Origin: an uncultured Ferrimonas sp.
GTDB lineage: Bacteria; Pseudomonadota; Gammaproteobacteria; Enterobacterales; Shewanellaceae
Direction: 5' to 3'
DNA length: 64,000 nt
Assembly (NCBI RefSeq): GCF_947489035.1
Contig: NZ_CANLCI010000013.1
Coordinates: 40,268-104,267, forward strand
The position numbers and the translations under genes are program-made. Below are positions 15,890 through 26,466 of the stretch, piece after piece. Position 1 is the first letter of the stretch. Each line of letters opens with the position of its first letter. The notes beneath the pieces are model-generated. The model saw only the letters and a list, made by a program, of their open reading frames with translations, did not search any database and was not told the DNA's origin.

Positions 15890-16828
15890 TTACTTACGCA
15901 GGTTGAGATCGCCGCTGACGGTGTTCAAGCGCACCTGCTGTGGGCCATTGCCAAACTGCAGGGATTTGTTGCCGCCGTATTTGCTTTTGCTGGCACGGTG
16001 TTCGCTCCAGTCGTTGCGAATGGAACCGCCACCACCGGCGTGGGCGCTAACGTTAACGTCGCCTAATTGGTCGATCTGCAAGGTCACGTCGCCGCTGACG
16101 GTTTCCAGTTCAAGCTCGATGCGTGCGGCTAATCGATCCGCTTCAATCTTAACGTCACCACTGACGCTGCGCCCCTGCAGCGACACCAGTTCATCGGCAT
16201 CGATGTTGACGTCGCCGCTGACGGATTCCAGCGTCAGTTTGCCACTGAGTTGCTGGGCGTTGGCGTCGCCACTGACGGTCGATAATTCAATCTCGCCTTG
16301 GCAATTGTTGGCGCTGATGTCGCCGCTGACCGCTTCGATGTCGAGCTCACCACTGAGGTTGGCAAGGCGCACGTCGCCGCTGACCGCATCAATCTCAAAT
16401 TGGCCTTGGCCGTCCGTTACCTTGATGTCGCCACTGACGGTTTCCAGCGCCAGCTGGGTTAGCTGATTGATCTCGACATCGGTGCTGACGACCTCGATTT
16501 CAACGCCGGCTTGTTGTGGCAAGGTGATCACCAGATCGCTGTATTGCTTGTTTTTGTCTTGATGGCTGCTCCACTGCTTGGGCAGTTTGACTTCGATCAG
16601 CAGTTCATCACCGCGTTGTTCAAAGATAAACGCCTTGGTGTCGTCATCCAGTTGGCCGCTGACGTTGATCTGCTGGCTGTCGCTGCCGCGCACTTGCAGA
16701 TCGCCACGGGGCAGTTCAATCACGATGGTGCTGCCAGTGGCCCAAGTCAGGCTTTGGTCGATGGTTTGCGCCCACAGGCTGCTAGGGGCCAGCAATGTGA
16801 GGGCGGCGAGGGCGGTAAGTTTCATCAT
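15890..16828 (-). CDS. Secreted DUF4097 beta-repeat protein
   Basis: A 312-residue exported protein of unknown function. The signal peptide is MMKLTALAALTLLAPSSLWAQ. The rest is a run of 18-21-residue repeats, each containing [TAS]VSGD[VIAL] followed by alternating small and hydrophobic residues, as in right-handed beta-helix or adhesin-like DUF4097 proteins; at least eight VSGD copies can be counted. A Gly-rich segment SAHAGGGGS breaks the series before the final repeat. The start at 16828 or 16825 (ATGATG) follows AAGGA. It lies 7 bases behind the anti-sigma gene, so it is the third gene of the ECF operon and probably under that control. Confidence 0.8.
   Translation of the reverse strand: MMKLTALAALTLLAPSSLWAQTIDQSLTWATGSTIVIELPRGDLQVRGSDSQQINVSGQLDDDTKAFIFEQRGDELLIEVKLPKQWSSHQDKNKQYSDLVITLPQQAGVEIEVVSTDVEINQLTQLALETVSGDIKVTDGQGQFEIDAVSGDVRLANLSGELDIEAVSGDISANNCQGEIELSTVSGDANAQQLSGKLTLESVSGDVNIDADELVSLQGRSVSGDVKIEADRLAARIELELETVSGDVTLQIDQLGDVNVSAHAGGGGSIRNDWSEHRASKSKYGGNKSLQFGNGPQQVRLNTVSGDLNLRK
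15905..16500 (-). repeat. Coding repeat array in the DUF4097 gene
   Basis: On the plus strand the pattern gtcgcc[ga]ctgac recurs about every 54-63 bases, near 15911, 16086, 16148, 16208, 16265, 16319, 16373, 16427 and a diverged copy near 16482. It encodes the VSGD repeats. Most units differ from each other, so this is old duplication rather than recent slippage. Confidence 0.8.
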
Positions 16829-16835
16829 AGATTCC

Positions 16836-17282
16836 TTAAAGCGATTGATGCTGAGGAAGGGGGATCTGCAACAGCTCCAGCTCCCGTTGTTGAGTCCAAA
16901 GCCACAGTTCAAGCAGCGCCTGATTGTTCGGTTGCTGCTGCAGGGCTTGCTGCAGTTCGGCGGTGCCGCTGCGTAGGGTTTGCAGATCCGCGGCGGGCAC
17001 CAGCGGGTTGCTGCTGGGCAGTTGCGCTAATCGCTGCTGATGTTGGCTGGCAATCACCTGCAGTACCCCGTTCAGCAATTCCGGTTGCAGCATCGGCTGA
17101 TCGTTTAAGCGGTAGCCGCCGATCCCCCCCAGTAAGATCCCCAGCAGCAAACTGGCGGCCAGCGCCCACTGTTGGGGGTGGTGCTGCTGTTTCAGTTGGC
17201 GGGCCACGTGCGGCCACAGCGGTTTAGCCGGGGCGATCTCCCGGGGGGTCTGTTCAAGCAGTTCGGTTAATTTGTCGGTCAT
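16836..17282 (-). CDS. Probable membrane anti-sigma factor
   Basis: A 148-residue single-pass protein. A cytoplasmic N-terminal stretch (MTDKLTELLEQTPREI, then PLWPHVARQLKQQ) precedes one membrane helix near residues 38-57 (WALAASLLLGILLGGIGGYR) and a Gln-rich periplasmic helical domain. This topology is that of anti-sigma factors. Its ATG overlaps the TGA of the ECF sigma gene (ATGA), so the two are translationally coupled, which supports the assignment. No zinc-binding ZAS motif (HxxxCxxC) is present. The function is inferred from context and topology rather than homology. Confidence 0.7.
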   Translation of the reverse strand: MTDKLTELLEQTPREIAPAKPLWPHVARQLKQQHHPQQWALAASLLLGILLGGIGGYRLNDQPMLQPELLNGVLQVIASQHQQRLAQLPSSNPLVPAADLQTLRSGTAELQQALQQQPNNQALLELWLWTQQRELELLQIPLPQHQSL

Positions 17283-17809
17283 TGCAGCCACTCCTGCAGT
17301 TGGGTTCTGGCGTGGTGATAATGGGCTTTGCTGGCGCCGCTGCTGATCCCCAGCAGTTCGCCAATTTCCTGATGTTGGTAGCCTTCGATGGCATGCAGCA
17401 CAAACACTTGCCGGCGCCGCACGGGCAACTTGGGCAACAGTCGATCAATCCCCTGTTGTGGGATGGGGTTATGGCTGGGTTCGTGGCTGCTGTCGTGGTT
17501 TAACCGCTGCCGCCACCATTGACCTTTGCGGGTAAAATTGATGGCGTGATTGACGCTTAAACGGTGCAACCAGGTGCTGAAGTTGGCTTCGCCTTGGTAG
17601 CTGTCGAGTTTTTGCCACAGCCGTAAAAACACCTCTTGGGTGGCTTCTTCGGCACAGTTAGGGTGCTGACATAGGCGCAAGCACAGGGCATAGACGCGGC
17701 GATGGTGTTGTTCGAACAGGTGCGCAAACGCCGCTTGATCCCCTGCTTGGGCAAGGGCAATCCAATGGGATTCGATGGCGTCAAAGTTGTCCTTGGGCAG
17801 TTGGCTCAC
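17279..17809 (-). CDS. ECF-subfamily RNA polymerase sigma factor
   Basis: A 176-residue group IV sigma factor. Region 2 is clear (AFAHLFEQHHRRVYALCLRLC, then AEEATQEVFLRLWQKL and FSTWLHRLSVNHAINF for -10 recognition). Region 4 follows (LPKLPVRRRQVFVLHAIEGYQHQEIGELLGISSGASKAHYHHAR). It starts with GTG at 17809 after GGAAG. It heads a three-gene operon with a membrane anti-sigma factor (4-base overlap) and a secreted DUF4097 repeat protein. It is distinct from the RpoE gene at 36160. The triggering signal is unknown, presumably from the envelope. Confidence 0.88.
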   Translation of the reverse strand: MSQLPKDNFDAIESHWIALAQAGDQAAFAHLFEQHHRRVYALCLRLCQHPNCAEEATQEVFLRLWQKLDSYQGEANFSTWLHRLSVNHAINFTRKGQWWRQRLNHDSSHEPSHNPIPQQGIDRLLPKLPVRRRQVFVLHAIEGYQHQEIGELLGISSGASKAHYHHARTQLQEWLQ

Positions 17810-17954
17810 GGCTGACTTCCATAATCAGTTGAAGGCAACTTGGGCAGAGCCCACAACAAGTGCCAATCAGAAGGTATTTTCTAATTAGACAGAGGCACCA
17901 GCGCAAAAGGTTTAACGGCAACATGATTTTTTCTGCCGTGGGCGCTGCAAAGGA

Positions 17955-19508
17955 TCAGATCTGTTCGGGTTGAGGCTGCTCGCTGTAGGGTTGAGAACCG
18001 GCGCATTCCACCCGATTACGGCCACGGCGCTTGGCCAGATAAAGGGCGCTGTCGGCGCGGTTAAGCAGTTCGTTTTCAGTGAGGCTGCTTTGCTGTACCA
18101 GCGACGCACAGCCGATACTGATGGTGACATACAGCTCGACCCCGTCGGCCAGTTTTATCGGTTTCTCAGCGACTTTTTTCAGCACGATTTCGGCCACATG
18201 CAAGGCGCCTTGCTCGCTGGTTTGCGGCAATAAAATGGCAAACTCTTCACCACCGATACGGCATAGGGCATCGGCTGGGCGGCGCAAACTGTAATACAGG
18301 CGTTTGGCTACCTGTTGCAGCACTTGATCGCCGCCAGGGTGACCGTAGGTGTCGTTAATTTTCTTAAAGTTATCCAGATCCAGCATCAGCAAACTGGTGG
18401 GGGATCGCTCCCGCGCACTGCGGGCGACTTCGGTTTGGTACTGCTCGTTAAAGAACAAACGATTGCGAAGGCCAGTGAGGGCATCCACCCAGGTTTTTTC
18501 ATGCAGGATCCGGTTTTTGTCTTCCAGCGTCTGCACCTGTTGTGACAGCGATTGCAGCTGCTGCTCTACCCCGGGCTTGGGTTCATGGGCGCGTTGCTCA
18601 TGCAGTTTCTTCAGCCGATTTTGGTACAGCGGCAGCTGACTGAGCGGCCGCAGCAGTTGGCACAGTTGCCAGATGGCAATGCAGCTGAGGCTCAGCCAGA
18701 GCGGCATGTCGGCACGCACAGGCAGCTCTAAACACAACACAAACAGCGCCAACCAGCCCAGTTGCTGATACCAGCGGTGGCTTGGCCGCAGCACTTGATA
18801 ACAAAGTACCGGAGCAATGGCGGCCACGCAGCCCCACGCCAGCCACGGTTCTGGGATAAACACGCCGAGCCCCGTGGTGATCAGCAGCACCGGAATGATC
18901 CAGCGGATGTTAAAGGTGCTGGCGGCGATGGTGGTGAGCACCGCGCAGGTGGCGAGCAGCGGCAGGAAGGGGCTCAGCAAGAGCACTGGCCCGGCAATGG
19001 CGCCATAGCGAACGCTGTCCCACTGAATGGTGGTGATCAGCCACAGCAGCAACTGCGTAGCCAACAGCGCGCCGAGCAGCATAAACAGCACCGGATTGGG
19101 CAAGAAGCCGCGAGAGACGCGGGCGCTGTCGTCAATGGAGTGATAGATCTGGATGGGGCGCGAGAGGCTGTTGATCTGTTGGTACTGCAATGGCGACTGC
19201 CACTGCGAGGCTGGCAGCTCGAAGACCTCAACGTGCTGCTGATCAACCTTCACTAAGGTGATTGGCTGTAACGATAAGGCACTGAGGGTAAAGGATTGAT
19301 AGGGCTCTATTTCATGGCGGTGCCAGGTGGCGGTACTGGAGCTGATCTGATGCCACTGCTGGCTGGGCAGGGTGCTCTCTGTGCCGGCCGGCAAGACCGG
19401 ATCACCGTACTGCACATGTTGATTAAGTTTGGCGATCAGTAACGCTAGCACAACCGTGATGATTGTGGCCGCAAAGATCCTGAGCCAGCGTTTGCTATTT
19501 TTTGCCAT
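17955..19508 (-). CDS. Membrane diguanylate cyclase (GGDEF)
   Basis: A 517-residue enzyme making c-di-GMP. One N-terminal helix (residues about 10-30), a periplasmic domain of roughly 130 residues, then six or seven closely spaced helices (about 160-300), give a sensor of the 7TMR-DISM general plan. A coiled coil (QQLQSLSQQVQTLEDKNRIL) links to the GGDEF domain, whose active site is CRIGGEEF. The inhibitory I-site RPAD lies five residues before it, so product inhibition is expected. The ATG at 19508 is preferred to the TTG at 19517. It is transcribed alone, divergent from yfbR. The ligand is unknown. Confidence 0.88.
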   Translation of the reverse strand: MAKNSKRWLRIFAATIITVVLALLIAKLNQHVQYGDPVLPAGTESTLPSQQWHQISSSTATWHRHEIEPYQSFTLSALSLQPITLVKVDQQHVEVFELPASQWQSPLQYQQINSLSRPIQIYHSIDDSARVSRGFLPNPVLFMLLGALLATQLLLWLITTIQWDSVRYGAIAGPVLLLSPFLPLLATCAVLTTIAASTFNIRWIIPVLLITTGLGVFIPEPWLAWGCVAAIAPVLCYQVLRPSHRWYQQLGWLALFVLCLELPVRADMPLWLSLSCIAIWQLCQLLRPLSQLPLYQNRLKKLHEQRAHEPKPGVEQQLQSLSQQVQTLEDKNRILHEKTWVDALTGLRNRLFFNEQYQTEVARSARERSPTSLLMLDLDNFKKINDTYGHPGGDQVLQQVAKRLYYSLRRPADALCRIGGEEFAILLPQTSEQGALHVAEIVLKKVAEKPIKLADGVELYVTISIGCASLVQQSSLTENELLNRADSALYLAKRRGRNRVECAGSQPYSEQPQPEQI

Positions 19509-19625
19509 AGGAAGCAATAACTTACTTTGCTAAGTTGGAGTAGAGATTACTGCTAGTTTCGCATAGACGAACGAAAAGTAGGTAGTTAACTCATTTAAAT
19601 TTAAGAAAATAATCTGGAGGTAATG

Positions 19626-20237
19626 ATGCAGCCGGTGTTTTTTGCGTTGATGTCGAGAATGCAGAACGTTCAGCGATGGGGCAAGTCGAACCCAACCCGC
19701 GCTGAAAATGTGGCAGAGCACAGCATGCAAGTGGCGTTGTTTGCCCATGCCTTGGGGTTAATTCGCAATAAGGTGTTTACCGACCAGCCGCCATTGGATG
19801 AGAACCAATTGGCGGTGATGGCGCTGTTTCATGATGCGCCAGAGGTGCTCACTGAAGACGTAAACAGTGGCATTAAGTACTCGGCACCGCGAATGTTGGC
19901 GCTGTGTCGTGAGATGGAGTCGATCGCCAGTGATCTGTTGCTGGGCACCATTCCAGAGCCATTGCAGGCCAGCTACGAACCGCTGCTGCAGCACGGGGAT
20001 GGCGGCGAACTGGCGCAGTTGGTTAAGGCGGCGGATCTGTTGTCGGCTTATACCAAAGCGTTGGGGGAGTTACGGGCGGGCAACATGGAATTTGAAGGCA
20101 CCGAGCGGAAAGTGCTGCTGGCACTGCAGCCCTTCATTGATGACCTGCCGGAAGTCGCGTGGTTTATGGATAATTTTGTCGCTTCGTTCCAGTTGACCAT
20201 CGATGATCTGGTGGAAGCGGCCTTCGAGCCTAAATAA
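19626..20237 (+). CDS. yfbR: 5'-deoxynucleotidase YfbR
   Basis: A 203-residue HD-domain phosphohydrolase that removes phosphate from deoxyribonucleoside 5'-monophosphates. Metal ligands are visible: His in AENVAEHSMQVALFAHAL, the HD pair in MALFHDAPEVLTEDVNSGIKY and the later Asp in KAADLLSAYTKALGEL. The N-terminus FFALMSRMQNVQRWG matches E. coli YfbR. Two ATG codons are adjacent; the second (19626) has GGAGG at five bases, the first at only two. It is monocistronic, divergent from the diguanylate cyclase gene. Confidence 0.9.
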   Translation: MQPVFFALMSRMQNVQRWGKSNPTRAENVAEHSMQVALFAHALGLIRNKVFTDQPPLDENQLAVMALFHDAPEVLTEDVNSGIKYSAPRMLALCREMESIASDLLLGTIPEPLQASYEPLLQHGDGGELAQLVKAADLLSAYTKALGELRAGNMEFEGTERKVLLALQPFIDDLPEVAWFMDNFVASFQLTIDDLVEAAFEPK

Positions 20238-20331
20238 ATCACCGTAATGTAAAAATTGTGAAGCGAATTGTGACCAGCTCGGTCAAATATGAGATAAACG
20301 CTTTTATCGATTAAAAGGGCCTACCTTCATT

Positions 20332-21240
20332 ATGACCAAGTTACCGAGCTTAAAGAATCTGTACTATTTGGTGCAGCTGCACCGAGAGCAGAACTTTAAC
20401 CGTGCCGCCAAAGCCTGCCACGTGAGCCAATCCACTCTCTCCTCTGGGATCCAAAATCTGGAGGAACAGTTGGGGGGGCAGTTGATCGAACGGGATCACA
20501 AGTCGTTTATGTTTACCGCCTTGGGCGAAGATGTGGTTGGCCGCTCGCGCCACCTGCTGGCTGAAGTGCAAGAGATGACCGAACTTGCGCGCAGCGCTGG
20601 CGAGCCAATGGCGGGCACCATCCGTTTGGGCTGCATTCCAACCATTGCGCCGTTTTTGCTGAACCGAGTGGTGAAAGAAACCCAGCTGCAATTTCCACAG
20701 ATGAGCTTGCTGCTGCGGGAAGACACCACCGATAACTTGATTGCGGCCTTGGGCAGTGGCGAACTGGATCTGTTGTTGCTGGCGCTGCCAGTGGACACCA
20801 GTGGCTTCCACAGCATGTCGGTTGGGGTCGACCCATTTAAGTTGGTGGCGCATCAAGATCAGCAGCTGGACGGCAGCGATTTGGTGTATGAAGAGTTCCC
20901 AGATCAGAGCATCTTCTTGCTGCAACGCGAGCACTGCATCACTGGCCACGCGATCAGCGCCTGTGATTTGAAAAACAGCGCCAAGATCAATCCTTTCGCG
21001 GCAACCAGCTTGCACACTCTGGTGCAGATGGTGGATTCCAAATTAGGCACCACTTTCTTGCCACAGATGGCGATCGATTCGGGCATTTTGCAGGGAACGG
21101 AATTAAACGCCTATCAGCCACAAGGCTCGGCGCCGTATCGTGAAATTGGTTTGGTGTGGCGTCAAACGTCGAGCCGCTTACGCACCTTTAGAACCTTGGG
21201 TCAAATGATCCAGGGGCTACTGCCGTCGAAGGGGCAGTAA
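20332..21240 (+). CDS. oxyR: Hydrogen-peroxide sensor OxyR
   Basis: A 302-residue LysR-type activator of peroxide defence genes. The helix-turn-helix is at residues 18-45 (NFNRAAKACHVSQSTLSSGIQNLEEQL). The regulatory domain has the OxyR redox pair: HC followed by a second Cys nine residues later (EHCITGHAISAC), equivalent to Cys199 and Cys208 of E. coli, which form a disulfide on oxidation. Its end overlaps the end of the convergent cyclase gene by 53 bases. No catalase or peroxidase gene is adjacent. Confidence 0.93.
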   Translation: MTKLPSLKNLYYLVQLHREQNFNRAAKACHVSQSTLSSGIQNLEEQLGGQLIERDHKSFMFTALGEDVVGRSRHLLAEVQEMTELARSAGEPMAGTIRLGCIPTIAPFLLNRVVKETQLQFPQMSLLLREDTTDNLIAALGSGELDLLLLALPVDTSGFHSMSVGVDPFKLVAHQDQQLDGSDLVYEEFPDQSIFLLQREHCITGHAISACDLKNSAKINPFAATSLHTLVQMVDSKLGTTFLPQMAIDSGILQGTELNAYQPQGSAPYREIGLVWRQTSSRLRTFRTLGQMIQGLLPSKGQ

Positions 21241-22291
21241 CCGCATACACCTCGACCTCATGCTGCTTGCCTTTCAGGCGCATGGGGCCGATGGCTTCCA
21301 GCTGATAGTTGGGGTTGTCGCCTAGACGGTGGCGGATCTGGCCAGAGATCAGCAGGTTCTTCTTCAGTGGCCCACACTGATCCTGCAAGCGCGCCAAGGT
21401 GTTAATCACATCAGAGAAGTAACTGATCTCTTGCTTGTTTACCCCAACCACGGCAGTCATTACTCGGCCACCATGCACCGCACCTTTAAAGCGAGGCACA
21501 AAGCCGTACTGTTCTTCGAAATAGTCTTTATGCCAGCTGATCAACTGCACAAACTCATGGTACAGATCTAAGCTGTGTTCGAGATTACGGCTGGGGTTGA
21601 GATCCCAGCTGATCATGGCGGCATCGCCAATGTAACGGTAGATCTCGCCGTGCTGTCGAGTGACGCAGCCCGACAGCAGATCAAAGCAATCCTGCACCAA
21701 GCGGGAAAACTGGAAATCCCCCAACACTTCCGCGTGGGCAGTCGAGCCCACCATGTCGATAAACAGAAAGACCCGCTCCTCTTGCCGTGGCCGGTGGTAG
21801 TTACCCAGCCCCATATTGAGCAAGTTACGGGAGCCGACCAGCAACACCATCTGCTCGAAGAACGCCAAACACAGCCGCACCCACACAAAATAGGCCAGCA
21901 ACACTTGGGTTGAAGAGCTATCAAGCAGGCTTTGGGTCAGTTCGTTGTAGTGGCGATCGAGCTCGGGCGCGGGGGTCCAGGTGTTGATCCAGATGGTGAT
22001 CTTAACCAGCCCTAAGGCTCCAACTAGCAAAAATACCCCTTTAAACACCACAATGGTGAGGTAGTTCATGCGTCGCAGTGGGCTTGTGGCGGCAATCAGG
22101 TTAGACAGCCAATGCAGGCACCCCAATATGGTGCCCAAATAAAGCACGATCGTCGCCACATCGGCCACCGTTGCATCCCAATCGGTGCCACCTTGGGCGA
22201 GGGAATAGCGGAGTGCCACAAAGAGCATCATCGCGGCGGTCCAGGCGATAACGGCAAAGGTGAACTTTTTTAATTCTTGGCCTGCTTGCAA
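21188..22291 (-). CDS. Membrane class III adenylate/guanylate cyclase
   Basis: A 367-residue protein with four N-terminal membrane helices (about residues 8-28, 44-64, 78-99 and a shorter one near 125-145) and a C-terminal class III cyclase catalytic domain. Metal-binding motifs are FLFIDMVGSTAHAE and IGDAAMISWDL, the second Asp being part of GDA. The later VNKQEISYFSDVINTLARLQ supplies the nucleotide-binding region. Whether it makes cAMP or cGMP, or is active, is not certain. The start is a TTG at 22291 with a C-run and no ribosome-binding site before it. It overlaps oxyR convergently by 53 bases. Confidence 0.82.
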   Translation of the reverse strand: MQAGQELKKFTFAVIAWTAAMMLFVALRYSLAQGGTDWDATVADVATIVLYLGTILGCLHWLSNLIAATSPLRRMNYLTIVVFKGVFLLVGALGLVKITIWINTWTPAPELDRHYNELTQSLLDSSSTQVLLAYFVWVRLCLAFFEQMVLLVGSRNLLNMGLGNYHRPRQEERVFLFIDMVGSTAHAEVLGDFQFSRLVQDCFDLLSGCVTRQHGEIYRYIGDAAMISWDLNPSRNLEHSLDLYHEFVQLISWHKDYFEEQYGFVPRFKGAVHGGRVMTAVVGVNKQEISYFSDVINTLARLQDQCGPLKKNLLISGQIRHRLGDNPNYQLEAIGPMRLKGKQHEVEVYAVTAPSTAVAPGSFDPRF

Positions 22292-22416
22292 GGGGGGAGT
22301 TCGCTACTTCTTTAAAACGATGGGATGGGTTCGAGTGTGAGCGCACGATTGTAATGAATAATGTGAACTTAAACCAGCGATGCGAAGGGGGTAGGGCAGT
22401 CAAAAGTTGATGCGGA

Positions 22417-23082
22417 TCATAGAAAATGCCGCTGTAACAACTGCCTTGTGAACCTAGTGCGCAAATAAAAGCCGCGAGGTAGGGTCATTATCTTACGTCC
22501 GTCGGGGCCAATCGCCTCGGTGAGTGCTTTGCGGTTGGCGGCTTTAGGGCGTAATTGCAGTAATTCCCCTTGGTGGGCGGTGATCTGTTCCACTTTACCC
22601 AGTGCCACTTGTTCGATCAGTTCTTCCCAATCGCGCTGCAGTTGCTGCTGTTCATTATCATCGGGTTGCCACAATAACGGCATGCCCACTTGACGCTGCG
22701 CTGGTGGAATGGATTTGTCCCCTTGCACTGGGATCCACAGCACATGCTGCAACTTATGACACACCGCAGAATCTTGCCAACCCAGGCCGTGCAAACCCGT
22801 TAATGGGCACACACTGACGTAGGTTGACTCTAAGGGACGGCCTTGGGCATCAATGGGGATGGTTTTTAACTCAACCCCCAATTGCGGAAAGTCGGGCTCT
22901 GGCCGTGAGCCGGCACTGGCACCCAGCCACAGTTCTAATAGCTGGCCGACCCAGCCTTTATGTTGGCGGAGGTGGGCAGGGGCTTGCAGATCTAACGCGG
23001 CGGCGATCTCGCCCAGTTGCCAGCCGGCAATGTGATGGGCGCGCTGCATGAGTTGATCAATGGTGTCAGGAGGATTGTGCAT
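22417..23082 (-). CDS. mutH: DNA mismatch repair endonuclease MutH
   Basis: A 221-residue methyl-directed repair endonuclease that nicks the unmethylated strand at GATC when activated by MutL. The type II-like catalytic signature is seen as [14 protein letters not shown] (Asp, then Glu-x-Lys). The closing [19 protein letters not shown] matches MutH. Its presence implies Dam methylation. It is divergent from rppH across a 530-base region, as in E. coli. Confidence 0.95.
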   Translation of the reverse strand: MHNPPDTIDQLMQRAHHIAGWQLGEIAAALDLQAPAHLRQHKGWVGQLLELWLGASAGSRPEPDFPQLGVELKTIPIDAQGRPLESTYVSVCPLTGLHGLGWQDSAVCHKLQHVLWIPVQGDKSIPPAQRQVGMPLLWQPDDNEQQQLQRDWEELIEQVALGKVEQITAHQGELLQLRPKAANRKALTEAIGPDGRKIMTLPRGFYLRTRFTRQLLQRHFL

Positions 23083-23612
23083 AACTGCATTGTACCGCCA
23101 TCGTGGTTGAAGATCCGCCTAAGCGTTTAGTAACGATCGATCGGATTAAGCTGTTCTATACTGATTATTATCGGTTTTATGCACAGCTGCGGCCACAAGA
23201 TGTAGGGATATACACAATTTCCGCATCAATATCGGCGAAGCGTGGCCAATAATCCCTCGTCAAAACGGGCGTTGTGGATAAAAGTCTCGACTTTTGGTTG
23301 GGCTTCTGAGTTGCGCTTGCCTGTTTAAAAAACACCCAAAGTGAGTGCCGATCGGAAAATGATCGCAACCTTCATGTGTAAGTTGCTGTTTAGAAACACT
23401 TTTTATTGTTCTTGTGAGCGTTCGCTTAATTCGCGATCGGTGAATTAAGCAGCGCAGGTTTAGATATCTCAGGTTATACACCTAGTTATCCACAGAGTTA
23501 GTGGATATCTTCTGTTTATAACTTTAATCACAACTATCCTATTTGGGTGTTTGCCGCATTGTCCCCTTTGTGGAACAATCCCAACAAGTTACGAATTTTA
23601 TCGGATTATCTT
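23083..23612. promoter_or_regulatory. DnaA-box-rich mutH-rppH intergenic region, DARS2-like
   Basis: In E. coli the DnaA-reactivating sequence DARS2 (about 455 bases) occupies exactly this interval. Here three sites fit TTATNCACA: 23177-23185 (TTATGCACA), 23273-23281 (reverse, TGTGGATAA) and 23486-23494 (TTATCCACA). Near-matches are ATATACACA at 23208-23216, TTATACACC at 23474-23482 and a reverse two-mismatch site at 23500-23508. Three box-like sites thus fall within 35 bases at 23474-23508. Six GATC sites also fall in the region, more than chance predicts. No gene is present; rppH and mutH promoters must also lie here. I could not place IHF or Fis sites. Confidence 0.6.
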
Positions 23613-24145
23613 GTGATCGATAGCGACGGCTTTCGAGCCAACGTTGGGATCATTATCTGCAACCGATCAGGCCAAGTGCTGTGGGCCCGCCGTTTCGGCC
23701 AACATTCATGGCAGTTTCCCCAAGGGGGGATCAACGAAGGCGAGAGCGCGGAACAAGCGATGTTCCGTGAGCTGCATGAAGAGGTCGGCTTAAAGCGAGA
23801 CGACGTTCGCATCATCGCTCGCAGTCGCTCTTGGTTACGCTACCGCTTACCCAAACGCTTGGTTCGCCAAGACAGTAAGCCGGTGTGCATCGGACAAAAG
23901 CAGAAATGGTTCCTGCTGCAACTGCAGTGCGCGGAAAGCCGCATCAATCTGGCGGCCTCTGGTCACCCAGAATTTGATGATTGGCGTTGGGTGAGCTACT
24001 GGTATCCCGTCCGTCAGGTGGTCTCATTTAAGCGTGAGGTCTATCGTAAAGTACTGGATGAATTTACTCTGCCGGCTTTAACGGGTCAGCAACCAAATAA
24101 AGGAAAACCTGAGCCGTCGCGTAATCGCCGTCGGCGCCGTTCACG

Positions 24146-24149
<4 letters not shown>
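23613..24149 (+). CDS. rppH: RNA pyrophosphohydrolase RppH
   Basis: A 178-residue Nudix hydrolase that removes pyrophosphate from mRNA 5' ends and so starts RNase E decay. The Nudix box is [21 protein letters not shown], after [19 protein letters not shown] start at 23613 gives [18 protein letters not shown], matching the E. coli N-terminus; the longer frame from 23547 has no counterpart. The C-terminus is basic (RNRRRRRSR). Its TGA overlaps the ATG of ptsP (ATGA), as expected for a coupled operon. Confidence 0.95.
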
Positions 24150-26371
<2,222 letters not shown>

Positions 26372-26466
26372 TACGCTGGCCTTGGAGGCGGCGGAAGCGT
26401 TGCCCCGGCTGAGCTAACTCTCTATGCTAGTGCGAATTTCCATCCCGATAGAGACTGTTACTGCCC

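Noticed and set aside
16511..17227. 238-residue open frame antisense to the DUF4097 and anti-sigma genes
   Set aside because: It is an Ala/Val-rich shadow frame of the real repeat and anti-sigma genes, with no ribosome-binding site or known motif.
23083..23612. Chromosomal replication origin oriC
   Set aside because: DnaA boxes and GATC sites are present, but AT-rich 13-mer-like unwinding repeats and the usual mioC/mnmG/dnaA neighbours are absent. The syntenic match is DARS2.
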